From NCBI GenBank assembly GCA_027458945.1, contig DAIDOU010000063.1, forward strand, positions 1-16,354: a DNA stretch of 16,354 nucleotides, written 5' to 3'. Within the stretch, counting starts at the first letter, position 1. Every line of letters starts with the position of its first letter. A program made the translations under genes and the position numbers. A model generated the notes under the pieces. The model did no database searches. It was not told the origin of the DNA and saw only the letters and a program-made list of their open reading frames with translations. This DNA comes from Acidobacteriota bacterium (GTDB lineage: Bacteria; Acidobacteriota; Thermoanaerobaculia; Thermoanaerobaculales; Thermoanaerobaculaceae). This document shows positions 1-7,578 of the stretch, in pieces.

Positions 1-58
1 ACGGCGGCGCGCGGCGAGGCGGGTGACCAGAACGGTCCCCGGCGATGGGAGACGGGAG

Positions 59-937
59 ATGCGGACAGCGCTGAGGAACCTCGTAGTGATCGGAGCCGGG
101 CTCGTCGCGGCGATGCCAGTGTCGGCGCAGGCGGAGCCGAAGCCGCCGGCGGCGGACGTCGCAGTCCGGAGGGCGTGCGCCGCGGCCGGCGGCCTGGAGA
201 CCTTCACCAAGCTGGGGATCGTCGCCGTCGCCTGCAAGAGCGAGGAGGTCACGCAGGACGGCCATGTGACCAGCACGCTGAAGAACTTCTACTTCTTGTC
301 GCCAGGGCCGACCCCCGGGCGTCTGGAGCTGCCGGGGAGCCGCGTCACCGCCGCCGACGACGGCGCTGGTGGGTGGGCGTTGATCGCGGGTCGGCCTGAC
401 AGTCGCCCCGCGACGGCGCAGATGGTCAGGCGGTCGCTACGGAATGCACTCTTCCCGTTGCTCCTGCCTTTCTCCCTCACCTGGGAGGGGGTGAGTGTGA
501 CCGGGGTGACCGCCGGAACGGCCGGAGGACGGCCGGTCTGGAAGCTCACGGTCGAGGTGCCGCACACGTTCTTCGACACGCCGCAGATCTCGACCTCGTG
601 GACGGTGGCGCTCGACCGCACGACGTTCGCCGTGGTGCAGGCCGAGAGCCCGTTCACCGACCTCGGCAAGGGGGTCACGGCCGACGGGATGCTGTTCCGC
701 TGGAACGACCCGGTCAAGATCGGAGGGGTCACCTTCTACACCGAGCAGCGCGTCACCGGCCTCGACGAGGTCGGCCGCGAGAAGAGCCACAGCCGGATCG
801 ACCGCTGCCAGTACCACTTGATGCCGGCGGACGACGCGGCCAAGATGTTCGGCAATCCGATCCCGCCCGACCAACGCCCGAAGCCGCCGGCGATGCAGCC
901 GCCGCCCGCGGGCCCGCCGGCGACGCCGCAAGGTTGA
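59..937 (+). CDS. Exported protein of unknown function
   Basis: I do not recognise this family. From the ATG at 59 the product is 292 aa. It opens with a clear Sec signal peptide: basic start MRTALRN, a hydrophobic stretch, and an AQA-type cleavage site near residue 25. The mature part starts with an AxGG segment and alternates short polar and hydrophobic strands. It has two aromatic-rich strands (around NFYFLSP and GGVTFYTEQRV) and ends in a proline-rich tail. This pattern resembles LolA/LppX-like beta-sheet proteins that bind lipids or lipoproteins, but that is inference only. A purine-rich GGGAGACGGGAG run directly precedes ATG 59. An in-frame GTG at 23 would add 12 residues; it overlaps a TGA at 24-26 in another frame, so an upstream gene might end there and be coupled to it. 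The 100 bp that follow separate it from the hydrolase gene. Confidence 0.7.
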   Translation: MRTALRNLVVIGAGLVAAMPVSAQAEPKPPAADVAVRRACAAAGGLETFTKLGIVAVACKSEEVTQDGHVTSTLKNFYFLSPGPTPGRLELPGSRVTAADDGAGGWALIAGRPDSRPATAQMVRRSLRNALFPLLLPFSLTWEGVSVTGVTAGTAGGRPVWKLTVEVPHTFFDTPQISTSWTVALDRTTFAVVQAESPFTDLGKGVTADGMLFRWNDPVKIGGVTFYTEQRVTGLDEVGREKSHSRIDRCQYHLMPADDAAKMFGNPIPPDQRPKPPAMQPPPAGPPATPQG

Positions 938-1008
938 GCCGGAGAGCGCCCCGGTGCGGGCGGCGGCGCCTCGGCAGCGACCTCCGGGGTCGGGGGGGTA
1001 CACTGACG

Positions 1009-1027
1009 CCGGCGGCGGCGCCGCCGG
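1009..1027 (+). promoter_or_regulatory. GC-rich hairpin touching the ribosome binding site of the S9 hydrolase gene
   Basis: CCGGCGG at 1009-1015 can pair with CCGCCGG at 1021-1027 around a 5-nt loop. The right arm runs into the GGGGAGG Shine-Dalgarno of the next gene (1026-1032). No T-tract follows, so it is not a standard intrinsic terminator. It could dampen initiation. In DNA this GC-rich, such a hairpin can also arise by chance. Confidence 0.25.
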
Positions 1028-1032
1028 GGAGG
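1026..1032 (+). promoter_or_regulatory. Shine-Dalgarno that decides the GTG start at 1038
   Basis: GGGGAGG lies 5 nt before GTG 1038. It favours this start over the in-frame GTG at 954, which would place about 28 low-complexity residues ahead of the signal peptide. Confidence 0.7.
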
Positions 1033-1037
1033 CGCGC

Positions 1038-2087
1038 GTGAGCGGGTGGTTCTCTCGGGTCGCAGTGATCGTGCTGGCTTCGACGGTGGTGCTCGCCGGA
1101 CGGGGCGCGGCGCAGGAGGCCGCCGGCGCGCAGCTGAAGGAGCTCCGGCAGGCACAGGAGAACCTCGATCACAGGCTCGACGAGCTGGCCAAGGCGATCG
1201 ACGACGTGGCGTGGTTCCAGCGCGTCGGCGACATCGCCGTCGTCGACAAGTGGCGCATCGCCGGGCCGCCGGAGGCCAACCCGGCCAACCCGACCGCCCC
1301 CGGCGCCACCAACCCGGTCAGGTTCTACGTCTACACGTTCGTGCCGCGCGACCGTAAACCGGGTGAGAGGTTGCCGATGCTGATCCTGCCCCACGGGGGC
1401 GTGCACGCCGATTTCACCACCTACCACGCCCACATCATCCGCGAGCTGATGGCGCAGGGGTATGTGGTGGTCGCGCCGGACTACCGCGGCTCGACCGGTT
1501 ACGGTCGCGACTTCTACGAGCTCATCGACTACGGCGGCCGCGAGGTCGACGACATCCACGCGACCCGCGATTGGGCGCTCGAGAACTTCGACTTCGTCGA
1601 CCCGGCGCGCGTCGGCCTCATCGGGTGGAGCCACGGCGGGCTGATCGTGTTGATGGAGGCGTTCGCCCACCCCAAGGAGTACGCCTGCGTGTTCGCCGGC
1701 GCTCCGGTGTCCGACCTCGTCCAGCGCATGGGCTACGAGGGGAAGAGCTACGAGGACGAGTTCTCCGCCCCGTACCACATCGGCAAGACAGTGCACCAGG
1801 ACATCGCCGAGTACAAGCGTCGCTCTCCGGTCTGGAGCGCCGACAAGCTCGCGTCGCCGCTCCTCATCCACACCAACACCAACGACGAAGACGTGAACGT
1901 CATCGAGGTCGAGCACCTGATCCAGGCGCTCAAGGCCGCGGGGAAGCCGTTCGAGTACAAGGTCTATCAGAACGCGCCGGGAGGGCACAGCTTCGACCGC
2001 ATGGACACCGCTCTCGCCCGCCAGGCGCGCCGGGAGATCTACCAGTTCCTCGCTCGATACCTGACCCCCCCTCACCCGGCGCGGTAG
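1038..2087 (+). CDS. Exported S9-family (prolyl oligopeptidase-like) serine hydrolase
   Basis: This is a probable secreted serine peptidase or esterase of the alpha/beta-hydrolase fold, 349 aa from GTG 1038. An N-terminal signal peptide ends near AAQ (about residue 26). A short predicted coiled coil with heptad-like Leu/Ala spacing follows (about 32-55). The catalytic domain spans about 105-345. Visible motifs are an HGG oxyanion-hole loop (H119-G121), DYRGSTGYG at 148-156 (typical of S9C peptidases), the nucleophile elbow GWSHGG with Ser198, Asp283 in an NDEDV context, and His317 in GGHSF. All three triad residues are present and in order. There is no beta-propeller, so this is a single-domain enzyme, much shorter than classical prolyl oligopeptidases (about 700 aa). 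The substrate cannot be read from the sequence; a dipeptidyl or acylaminoacyl peptidase or an esterase are all possible. The parvulin lipoprotein gene starts 26 bp downstream. Confidence 0.85.
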   Translation: MSGWFSRVAVIVLASTVVLAGRGAAQEAAGAQLKELRQAQENLDHRLDELAKAIDDVAWFQRVGDIAVVDKWRIAGPPEANPANPTAPGATNPVRFYVYTFVPRDRKPGERLPMLILPHGGVHADFTTYHAHIIRELMAQGYVVVAPDYRGSTGYGRDFYELIDYGGREVDDIHATRDWALENFDFVDPARVGLIGWSHGGLIVLMEAFAHPKEYACVFAGAPVSDLVQRMGYEGKSYEDEFSAPYHIGKTVHQDIAEYKRRSPVWSADKLASPLLIHTNTNDEDVNVIEVEHLIQALKAAGKPFEYKVYQNAPGGHSFDRMDTALARQARREIYQFLARYLTPPHPAR

Positions 2088-2113
2088 CGGGCGAGCGAGT
2101 GGTCGGGGGCGAC

Positions 2114-2995
2114 ATGCACGTGATCAGTCAAAGAACCAGTCGCAACCGGGCGTCCCGGCACGCCGCCGGCCGTCGCGGTCGTGCCCTCGCCGTCGGCCTG
2201 ACCGCCGCGCTGGCCCTCGCGTGCGGCGGCGCGGGACGACTGGCCGTGGTGGGAGGGCGCGCGATCACGGTCGAGCAGCTCGACGGGTTCGTCACCGCGC
2301 AGACCGGACGCGCCGCCAGTGAGGTCGGCCCGGAGTTGACCGCGGCGTTGTTCGCCCGGCTCCTCGACGAGGAGGTCCTGCTCGCGGCCTCCCCGGCGCC
2401 CGGCGACCGCGACCTGGCTGCGGCGGCCCGCAGCGCCCGAGTTCGCGCGCTGATGGCCTCGCTCTGCCCGCCGCCGCCGGCTCCGTCGCCGGCGCAGATC
2501 GATGCCTACATCGCGGCCCACCCGGAGGTCGCGGGCGGGAGCGAGCGCCTCGAGCTCCGCCAGCTCGTCCTCCCGGACCAGGCGACCGCCCGCCTGGCTC
2601 GCGATCGCGTCCGCGCCGGCGAAGACTTCGTGGCGCTCTCGCGGGAGCTCTCCCGCGCCCCCAACGCCGACGACGGCGGTCTGTTGGGATGGGTCGACCG
2701 CAACCAGTTACCCCCCGAGTTCGAGGCGGCGATCGCCGGGCTTGCCCCCGGCGACGTCAGCGAGCCGGTGGCGAGCAACGCCGGCTGGCACGTGTTCCAG
2801 GTGATGGCGCGCCGCGGCGCCGGCGACGCTCCCGACGCCGGCGTGCGCGACAGGGTTCGCGCCCGGCTTGCAGCCGAGGCGGCGGAAGCGGCACAGAGGA
2901 GCTGCCTGACGCAGCTCGCCGCCAAGGTCGGGGTGCGGGTCGATTGCGCGGGGGCGACGTTCCCGTGCCGGAACCCGTTTGAAAGGACATCATGA
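2114..2995 (+). CDS. Parvulin-like (PpiC/SurA family) putative lipoprotein
   Basis: The product is 293 aa. A long basic n-region is followed by a hydrophobic segment ending ALALAC, a plausible lipobox with Cys37, so the protein is probably membrane-anchored on the periplasmic side. A SurA-N-like part follows (VVGGRAITVEQLDGFV, then an LLDEEVLL helix). A PpiC rotamase domain spans about 147-232, with the GGLLGWVDR and GDVSEPV motifs and GWHVF. The first conserved parvulin histidine is replaced (LRQLVL, Gln150), while the second is kept (His226). Catalysis may therefore be weak, leaving a chaperone or client-binding role. The start is ATG 2114 after a GGGGG-containing stretch; an in-frame GTG at 2099 is an alternative. 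Its stop overlaps the next start by 4 bp (ATGA), so it is probably co-translated with the SurA-like gene. The short Cys-containing C-terminus (CAGATFPC) might form a disulfide. Confidence 0.8.
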   Translation: MHVISQRTSRNRASRHAAGRRGRALAVGLTAALALACGGAGRLAVVGGRAITVEQLDGFVTAQTGRAASEVGPELTAALFARLLDEEVLLAASPAPGDRDLAAAARSARVRALMASLCPPPPAPSPAQIDAYIAAHPEVAGGSERLELRQLVLPDQATARLARDRVRAGEDFVALSRELSRAPNADDGGLLGWVDRNQLPPEFEAAIAGLAPGDVSEPVASNAGWHVFQVMARRGAGDAPDAGVRDRVRARLAAEAAEAAQRSCLTQLAAKVGVRVDCAGATFPCRNPFERTS

Positions 2996-3948
2996 AGAAG
3001 ACGATCCTCGTCACCATGACTGCGGTCCTGCTCGCAACCGGCGGCGCGGCCGCCGAACGCCACCTGGTGGAAGGGATCGTGGTCCGGGTCAACGACCGCA
3101 TCCTGACGACCTCGGATATCCGCGACCGCATCAACGAGAAGGCGGCGGAGACCGGGCGGCCCGTGGCGCCCGACCAGTACCCGCAGATCATCCAGGACGC
3201 TGCGGACGAGCTCTGCATGCTCGAGCGGGCCAACGAGCTCAAGCTCGAGGTCTCGAACGAGGACGTCAACGCGGCGATCCAGCAGCTCCGCGAACAGAAC
3301 CACGTCGCCGACGACGCGGCGTTCGAGAAGTCGCTGCACGACCTCGGGCTCACGCTCGAGACGTTGCGGGCCAGGGTCCGCGACAACATCCTCGTCAGCC
3401 GCTTGCTGCAGAAAGAGGTGGGCGACCTGCCGATCACCGAGGCGGAGCTGCGCCAGCGCTACGAGCAGGACAAGGGACAGTTCACGATCGGGGAGCGTGT
3501 CCACCTCGAGCACATCGTCATGCCGGTTGTGGCCGACGGAAGCGACAAGGCGTCCGTGCTCGCCGCCGCACGCCGCCTCGTGGCGGCCGCGCGCGCCGGC
3601 GGCGACTTCAGCCAGCTGGTGCAGGACGAGGTCAAGGCGGGTCGCGGCACCGGCGGCGACCTCGGCACGGTGCTCCTCACCGACATGCGCACCGAGGTCC
3701 GCGACGCCGTTGCCAAGCTCAAGCCGGGCGAGATCTCCGACCCGTTCGAGAGTCCCGCCGGCGTGCACGTCGTCGAGGTGCTGCAGATCGTCCCCCCCAC
3801 GGTCCGCCCGTTCAAGGAGGTCGAGGACCAGCTGCGCGAAAATGAGTTGGCCGAGCGCTACCGGGCGCATCTCACAGGCGTGGTCGCCGACCTCAAGAAA
3901 CGGTACTCGATCGAGATCCACCCGGAGCTGATGGACGAGGCGAGGTAG
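2992..3948 (+). CDS. surA: SurA-like periplasmic chaperone / peptidyl-prolyl cis-trans isomerase
   Basis: The product is 318 aa with a Sec signal peptide (MKKTILV, a hydrophobic core, cleavage after GGAAA near residue 21). A SurA N-terminal domain follows: VVRVNDRILTTSDIRDRI and a helical region with LRARVRDNILVSRLL. A single parvulin rotamase domain covers about 170-265. It keeps both conserved histidines (His174 in LEHIVM, His259 in GVHVVEV) and the GGDLG and LKPGEISDPF motifs. A C-terminal helix closes the fold. E. coli SurA is longer (about 430 aa) with two rotamase domains, so this is the shorter single-domain type; the symbol reflects family resemblance, not proven orthology. The expected role is chaperoning outer-membrane or exported proteins. 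AAAGGA at 2982-2987 precedes ATG 2992, and the start overlaps the preceding stop. Confidence 0.85.
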   Translation: MKKTILVTMTAVLLATGGAAAERHLVEGIVVRVNDRILTTSDIRDRINEKAAETGRPVAPDQYPQIIQDAADELCMLERANELKLEVSNEDVNAAIQQLREQNHVADDAAFEKSLHDLGLTLETLRARVRDNILVSRLLQKEVGDLPITEAELRQRYEQDKGQFTIGERVHLEHIVMPVVADGSDKASVLAAARRLVAAARAGGDFSQLVQDEVKAGRGTGGDLGTVLLTDMRTEVRDAVAKLKPGEISDPFESPAGVHVVEVLQIVPPTVRPFKEVEDQLRENELAERYRAHLTGVVADLKKRYSIEIHPELMDEAR

Positions 3949-4028
3949 CCGGCGGCCCCCTTTCCCGCAGTTGCCCCCGACTAGGCGCTCGGGCCCGTGC
4001 CCAAACTGAATTCGCACCGCCTGACATC

Positions 4029-4057
4029 TTGACAGCCGGGGTGGGTCACCTCATCAT
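4029..4057 (+). promoter_or_regulatory. Sigma-70-type promoter of the dcw cluster
   Basis: A perfect -35 hexamer TTGACA (4029-4034) is followed after 17 bp by CATCAT (4052-4057), which matches TATAAT at 4 of 6 positions. Transcription would start near 4064, about 70 bp before the mraZ ATG and at the edge of the GTGG repeat array. The 80 bp between the SurA-like gene and this promoter hold no gene and no convincing intrinsic terminator, so read-through from upstream is possible. Confidence 0.65.
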
Positions 4058-4061
4058 GGGG

Positions 4062-4096
4062 GTGGACAAAAGTGGAGTTTAGTGGACCGCTGTGGC
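4062..4096 (+). promoter_or_regulatory. MraZ operator: four GTGG direct repeats with 10-bp period
   Basis: GTGG occurs at 4062, 4072, 4082 and 4092, exactly one helical turn apart. Three copies read GTGGA and the last GTGGC. A further GTGGG at 4041 lies 21 bp upstream, between the -35 and -10. Tandem TGGG/GTGG boxes at 10-bp spacing before mraZ are the known binding sites of the MraZ repressor in several bacteria. Their position at and just after the predicted transcription start fits repression of the whole cluster by its own first product. Confidence 0.8.
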
Positions 4097-4121
4097 CCAC
4101 GACCCGTGCAGGCGGGTTTCC

Positions 4122-4131
4122 GGAGGGGGAG
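4122..4131 (+). promoter_or_regulatory. Shine-Dalgarno that decides the mraZ start
   Basis: The purine run GGAGGGGGAG ends directly before ATG 4132 and supports that start over the in-frame GTG at 4072, which lies inside the MraZ operator. Confidence 0.7.
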
Positions 4132-4572
4132 ATGGAGACTTTTCGCGGGAGCTACCAGGCCACGCTCGACGGCAAGGGCCGCCTGAAGCTCCCGGCGCGC
4201 TTGAAGGGCCAGCTCGAGGAGTGGCACGGTCCGCGGGTGTTCGTCACCTCCCTCTCCCCGTTCGAGCTCCGCGTGTATCCGCTCGCGGTGTGGGAGGAGC
4301 TCGAGCGCCGCTTCCTCGCGCGGCCGTCGCTCGACCCGCTGGTGCAGCGCCTGCTGGAGCACGCGAACTACGGCCAGGAGGACGAGGTCGACGCGCAGGG
4401 CCGGGTTCTCGTGCCCGCACTGCTGCGCGAGGTCCTGCAGGGCAACGGTGAGGTCGTCGTCTCGGGACGCGGCCGCTTCCTCGCGGTCGTCGCGCGTGAC
4501 CGGGTCCAGGCGGAGCTCGCCACGCCGTTCACCAGCGCCGAGCTCGCCGCGCTCGCGGCGCTGGAGCAGTGA
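4132..4572 (+). CDS. mraZ: Transcriptional regulator MraZ
   Basis: This is the DNA-binding autorepressor of the dcw operon, 146 aa, the usual family length. It contains two SpoVT/AbrB-like halves, each with the family signature: FRGSYQATLDGKGRLKLPAR with DGKGR at residues 13-17, and DAQGR at 87-91 followed by VLVP. The protein normally forms a ring-shaped oligomer that contacts several GTGG boxes, and four such boxes lie 36-70 bp upstream. ATG 4132 is chosen because METFRGSY matches the typical MraZ N-terminus and has a strong Shine-Dalgarno. The GTG at 4072 would add 20 atypical residues. It is the first gene of the cluster, and rsmH begins 6 bp after its stop. Confidence 0.95.
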   Translation: METFRGSYQATLDGKGRLKLPARLKGQLEEWHGPRVFVTSLSPFELRVYPLAVWEELERRFLARPSLDPLVQRLLEHANYGQEDEVDAQGRVLVPALLREVLQGNGEVVVSGRGRFLAVVARDRVQAELATPFTSAELAALAALEQ

Positions 4573-4578
4573 TGCGCG

Positions 4579-5508
4579 ATGGCTGCGAGCGAACATCAAC
4601 CCGTCCTGCTCGCGCAGGTTGTGGAGGCGCTGGCGCCTCCCGTGAGCGGCTCGGCCGTCGACGCGACGGTCGGGCTCGGCGGCCACGCCCGGGCGCTGCT
4701 GGCTGCGCGTCCGGGGCTGCGTCTGCTCGGCCTCGACGTGGACGCCGCCGCGCTCGCCCGGGCGCGGGAGCGGCTGGCCCAGTTCGGCGAGCGGGTGACG
4801 CTCGTCCAGGCGTCGTACTGGCACCTCGCGGAGGTGGCTCGGACGCACGGCGTGGCCGAAGCCGACTGCGTGCTGTTCGATCTCGGCGTCTCCTCGCTGC
4901 AACTCGATACCCCGGAGCGTGGGTTCTCGTTCCGTCACGACGCGCCCCTCGACATGCGCTTCGCCGCGGACGGACCGACCGCCGGCGATCTCGTGGCGAC
5001 GCTCTCGGAAGGGGACCTGGTGCACCTCTTGCGCGAGTTCGGTGAGGAGCCGCGGGCTCGGCGCGTGGCGCGCGCGATCGTCAGGGCTCGCACCGAGAAG
5101 CCGATCAGCACGACGGGCGAGCTGCGCCGGCTCGTGCACCGCGCGATCGGCTCCGCTCGCGGCCGCACCGATCCCGCGACGCGGACGTTCCAGGCGCTCC
5201 GGATCGCCACCAACCGCGAGCTCGAAGGGATCTCGCCCGCCGTCGATCAGGCGGCCCGCCTGCTGCGCCCGGGCGGAAGGCTGGCGGTGATCGCGTTCCA
5301 CTCGCTGGAGGACCGCCTGGTCAAGCGCGCCCTGCGCCGTCTCTCCGGGCGCTGCGTCTGCCCGCCGGGGAGCTTCGCCTGCAGCTGTGGCCAGGAGCGG
5401 CTGCTCGAGGTCCTCACCCCGCGCCCGCTGACACCGAGCGAGGCCGAGGTGGCGGCCAACCCCAGGGCCCGATCCGCCCGGCTGCGCGCCGCCCGGAGAG
5501 CGGGATGA
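4579..5508 (+). CDS. rsmH: 16S rRNA (cytosine(1402)-N(4))-methyltransferase RsmH (MraW)
   Basis: This cytoplasmic SAM-dependent enzyme makes m4C1402 in the 16S rRNA decoding centre. It is 309 aa, normal for the family. Visible signatures are HQPVLL (6-11), the SAM-binding loop DATVGLGGH (28-36), GLDVD, FDLGVSS (100-106), RGFSFRHDAPLDMR, RTFQALRIATN and FHSLEDRLVK. The C-terminal cysteine cluster CVCPPGSFACSCG is typical of RsmH proteins. ATG 4579 begins the canonical N-terminus. An ATG at 4572 that overlaps the mraZ stop is in another frame. The Shine-Dalgarno is weak (GGAG about 12 nt upstream), so initiation probably relies on coupling to mraZ. The stop overlaps the ftsL start (ATGA). Confidence 0.96.
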   Translation: MAASEHQPVLLAQVVEALAPPVSGSAVDATVGLGGHARALLAARPGLRLLGLDVDAAALARARERLAQFGERVTLVQASYWHLAEVARTHGVAEADCVLFDLGVSSLQLDTPERGFSFRHDAPLDMRFAADGPTAGDLVATLSEGDLVHLLREFGEEPRARRVARAIVRARTEKPISTTGELRRLVHRAIGSARGRTDPATRTFQALRIATNRELEGISPAVDQAARLLRPGGRLAVIAFHSLEDRLVKRALRRLSGRCVCPPGSFACSCGQERLLEVLTPRPLTPSEAEVAANPRARSARLRAARRAG

Positions 5509-5894
5509 GGATCGGCGGCTACCGTCCGAGCAACAGCTGGTTGCGGCGCCAGCTCGACACGAGCTGGCACCGCTGGATCGCGCTCTGCTTCGGCGGCGCC
5601 GCCGTGGTGGGCGTGGTCATGGCCGCTTTCATCGCCCCGCGTCAGACGACGGTGCGGATGCAGTACGAGATCGCACAGCTGACGCGCTCGGTCGACCACC
5701 TCGAGGTCCAGCGGCGCCGCCTACTGCTCGAGCGCGAGGCGCTCACCTCACCGGGGCTCCTCGCCTCGCAGCTCGACACCCTCGGCCTCGAGACCGTCGG
5801 TCCCGACCGCGTCGGCCGCCTGACCGCTTCCGGCGATCTCATCCTCCCCGCCCCGACACCCACCCCGGCGCGACCGGCGCCCAGAGGCCGTTGA
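5505..5894 (+). CDS. ftsL: Cell division protein FtsL-like
   Basis: This is a small bitopic divisome protein of 129 aa. A basic cytoplasmic N-terminus of about 23 residues precedes one transmembrane helix (about 24-44). A periplasmic leucine-zipper-like coiled coil follows (about 48-85, including YEIAQLTRSVDHLEVQRRRL). The tail is proline-rich. FtsL sequences diverge widely, so the call rests on this architecture plus position between rsmH and ftsI. FtsL forms a complex with FtsB and FtsQ and helps activate FtsWI. GGAGAG precedes ATG 5505, which overlaps the rsmH stop by 4 bp. The TGA overlaps the ftsI ATG by one base. Confidence 0.88.
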   Translation: MRIGGYRPSNSWLRRQLDTSWHRWIALCFGGAAVVGVVMAAFIAPRQTTVRMQYEIAQLTRSVDHLEVQRRRLLLEREALTSPGLLASQLDTLGLETVGPDRVGRLTASGDLILPAPTPTPARPAPRGR

Positions 5895-7578
5895 TGGTCC
5901 GGCGCGCGCGGCTGCGGTGGATCGAGTGGGGGTTGGCGGCATGGACCGCCGTCGTCGCCGGCCGCCTCGTGCAGGTGCAGCTCTTCGACCACCGCGAGTG
6001 GGAGGCCGAATCGGCGCGGCAGCGCGAGGGCACGATCGAGGTCGAGGAGCCGCGCGGCGACATCATCACCCGCGACGGCCGCTTGCTCGCCGGCAGCCTC
6101 GAGCGGGTCGCCGTCTACGCCAACCCCCGCCAGATCCCGCGCAAGGCGTGGGCGAAGGTGGCGGCCGGCCTCGCCCCGCTGGTGGCGCAGCCCGCGGCGA
6201 CGATCCTGGCGGAGCTGCACGAGCACGACGGGTTTTTCTACGTCGCCAAGGGTCTCGACCCCAAGATCACGGACCCCGTGCTGCGGCTCGGCCAGCGCGG
6301 CGTCGGGACGCTGCGCACCGAGCAGCGCGTGTACCCCGACGGCTCGCTCGCCGGCCCGACGGTCGGCTTTCTCGACGCCGACGGGCGCGGCCAGGCGGGC
6401 CTCGAGGCGTTCTACGACCGCACCCTGCGCGGCGTGCCCGGCGTCTACCGCGTCCTGCGCGACGGCCAGAAGCTGCCCACGGCCCTCGACCTCCGGCTCG
6501 AGACGCCGGGGCGGGCCGGGCAGTCGCTGGTGATCAGCCTCGACTGCCGCGTGCAGGAGGTCGTCGAGGAGGAGCTCGCCGCGACCCTGGCCAAGACCGG
6601 TGCCCGCGGGGCGGCGGCCGTCGTGATGGACCCGCACACCGGCGAGCTGCTCGCGCTCGGCTCGGCGCCCACGTACGACCCGGGGCGCATCGGGCAGTCG
6701 CCGCCCGACGCCCGCCACAACCGCGCCGTCGAGGACGCGCTCGAGCCCGGCTCCACGTTCAAGCCGTTCATCGTGGCCGCGGCCGTCACCGCCGGCGTGC
6801 TCAACCCGTTCGAGCTGGTCGACTGCTCGGGCGGCGGCGTGCAGATCGCCAACGCCTTCATCCGCGATCACGGCCACTTCGGCCTGCTCCCGGTGCGGGA
6901 GATCCTCGCCAAGTCCTCCAACGCCGGCGCGATCCGCATCGCGTACAGGGTCGATCCAACGCACCTCGACGAGATGATCCGGGCGTTCGGCTTCGGCGAG
7001 ATCACCGGCGTGGGCCTCCCGGCTGAGACGCGCGGCCTCTACCGCGGGCCGCAGTCGTGGTCCGCCCTGTCGCGCGCCGGACTCGCCCTCGGGCAGGAGA
7101 TCAGCGCGACGACGCTGCAGCTCGCCCAGGGGTACTCGGTGATCGCCAACGGCGGTGTCCTCGTCCACCCGCGCCTCGTGCTCGAGACACGCGACCGCGC
7201 CGGGAACTCGGTGACGCCTTCCGTGCCCGTGCCCGGGACGAGGGTGATCCCGGCAGTGCTCGCGGACCAGATCGCGACCATGCTGGAGTCGGTCGTCGAG
7301 GAGGGCACGGGCAAGGCAGCCGCGGTCCCCGGCTACCTGGTCGCCGGCAAGACCGGCACGGCGCAGCGGGCGTACCGCGGCAACTACAAGGCCGGCCGCC
7401 ACGTCGCGTGGTTCGCCGGTTTCCTTCCGATGCCGGACCCCCAGGTCGTGATCGTCGTGTGCGTCGACGAGCCGAGGAGCGACTACTGGGCCGCCGACAT
7501 CGCGGCGCCGGCGTTCGGCCGCATCGCCGCGCGCCTCGTGCCGCTGCTCGGCCTGGTGCCGACCGGGGGAGGCCGGGC

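Noticed and set aside
999..1004. TACACT as a -10 box for the hydrolase gene
   Set aside because: No acceptable -35 hexamer lies 16-18 bp upstream.
753..2075. Minus-strand open frame opposite the exported protein and the hydrolase
   Set aside because: The plus-strand hydrolase has an intact catalytic triad, and the minus frame is repetitive and motif-free.
3949..4028. Possible terminator after the SurA-like gene
   Set aside because: Only short imperfect GC pairings (around GGGCCCG) are present and no T-tract follows, so I do not call a terminator.
4572..4574. ATG overlapping the mraZ stop as the rsmH start
   Set aside because: It is in a different frame from the RsmH motifs; the correct frame begins at ATG 4579.
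5642..7402. Long open frame on the minus strand opposite ftsI
   Set aside because: It lies antisense to a gene with intact PBP motifs, and its translation is low-complexity (Arg, Ala, Gly, Val, Asp, Glu-rich). This is expected where GC is high and stop codons are rare.
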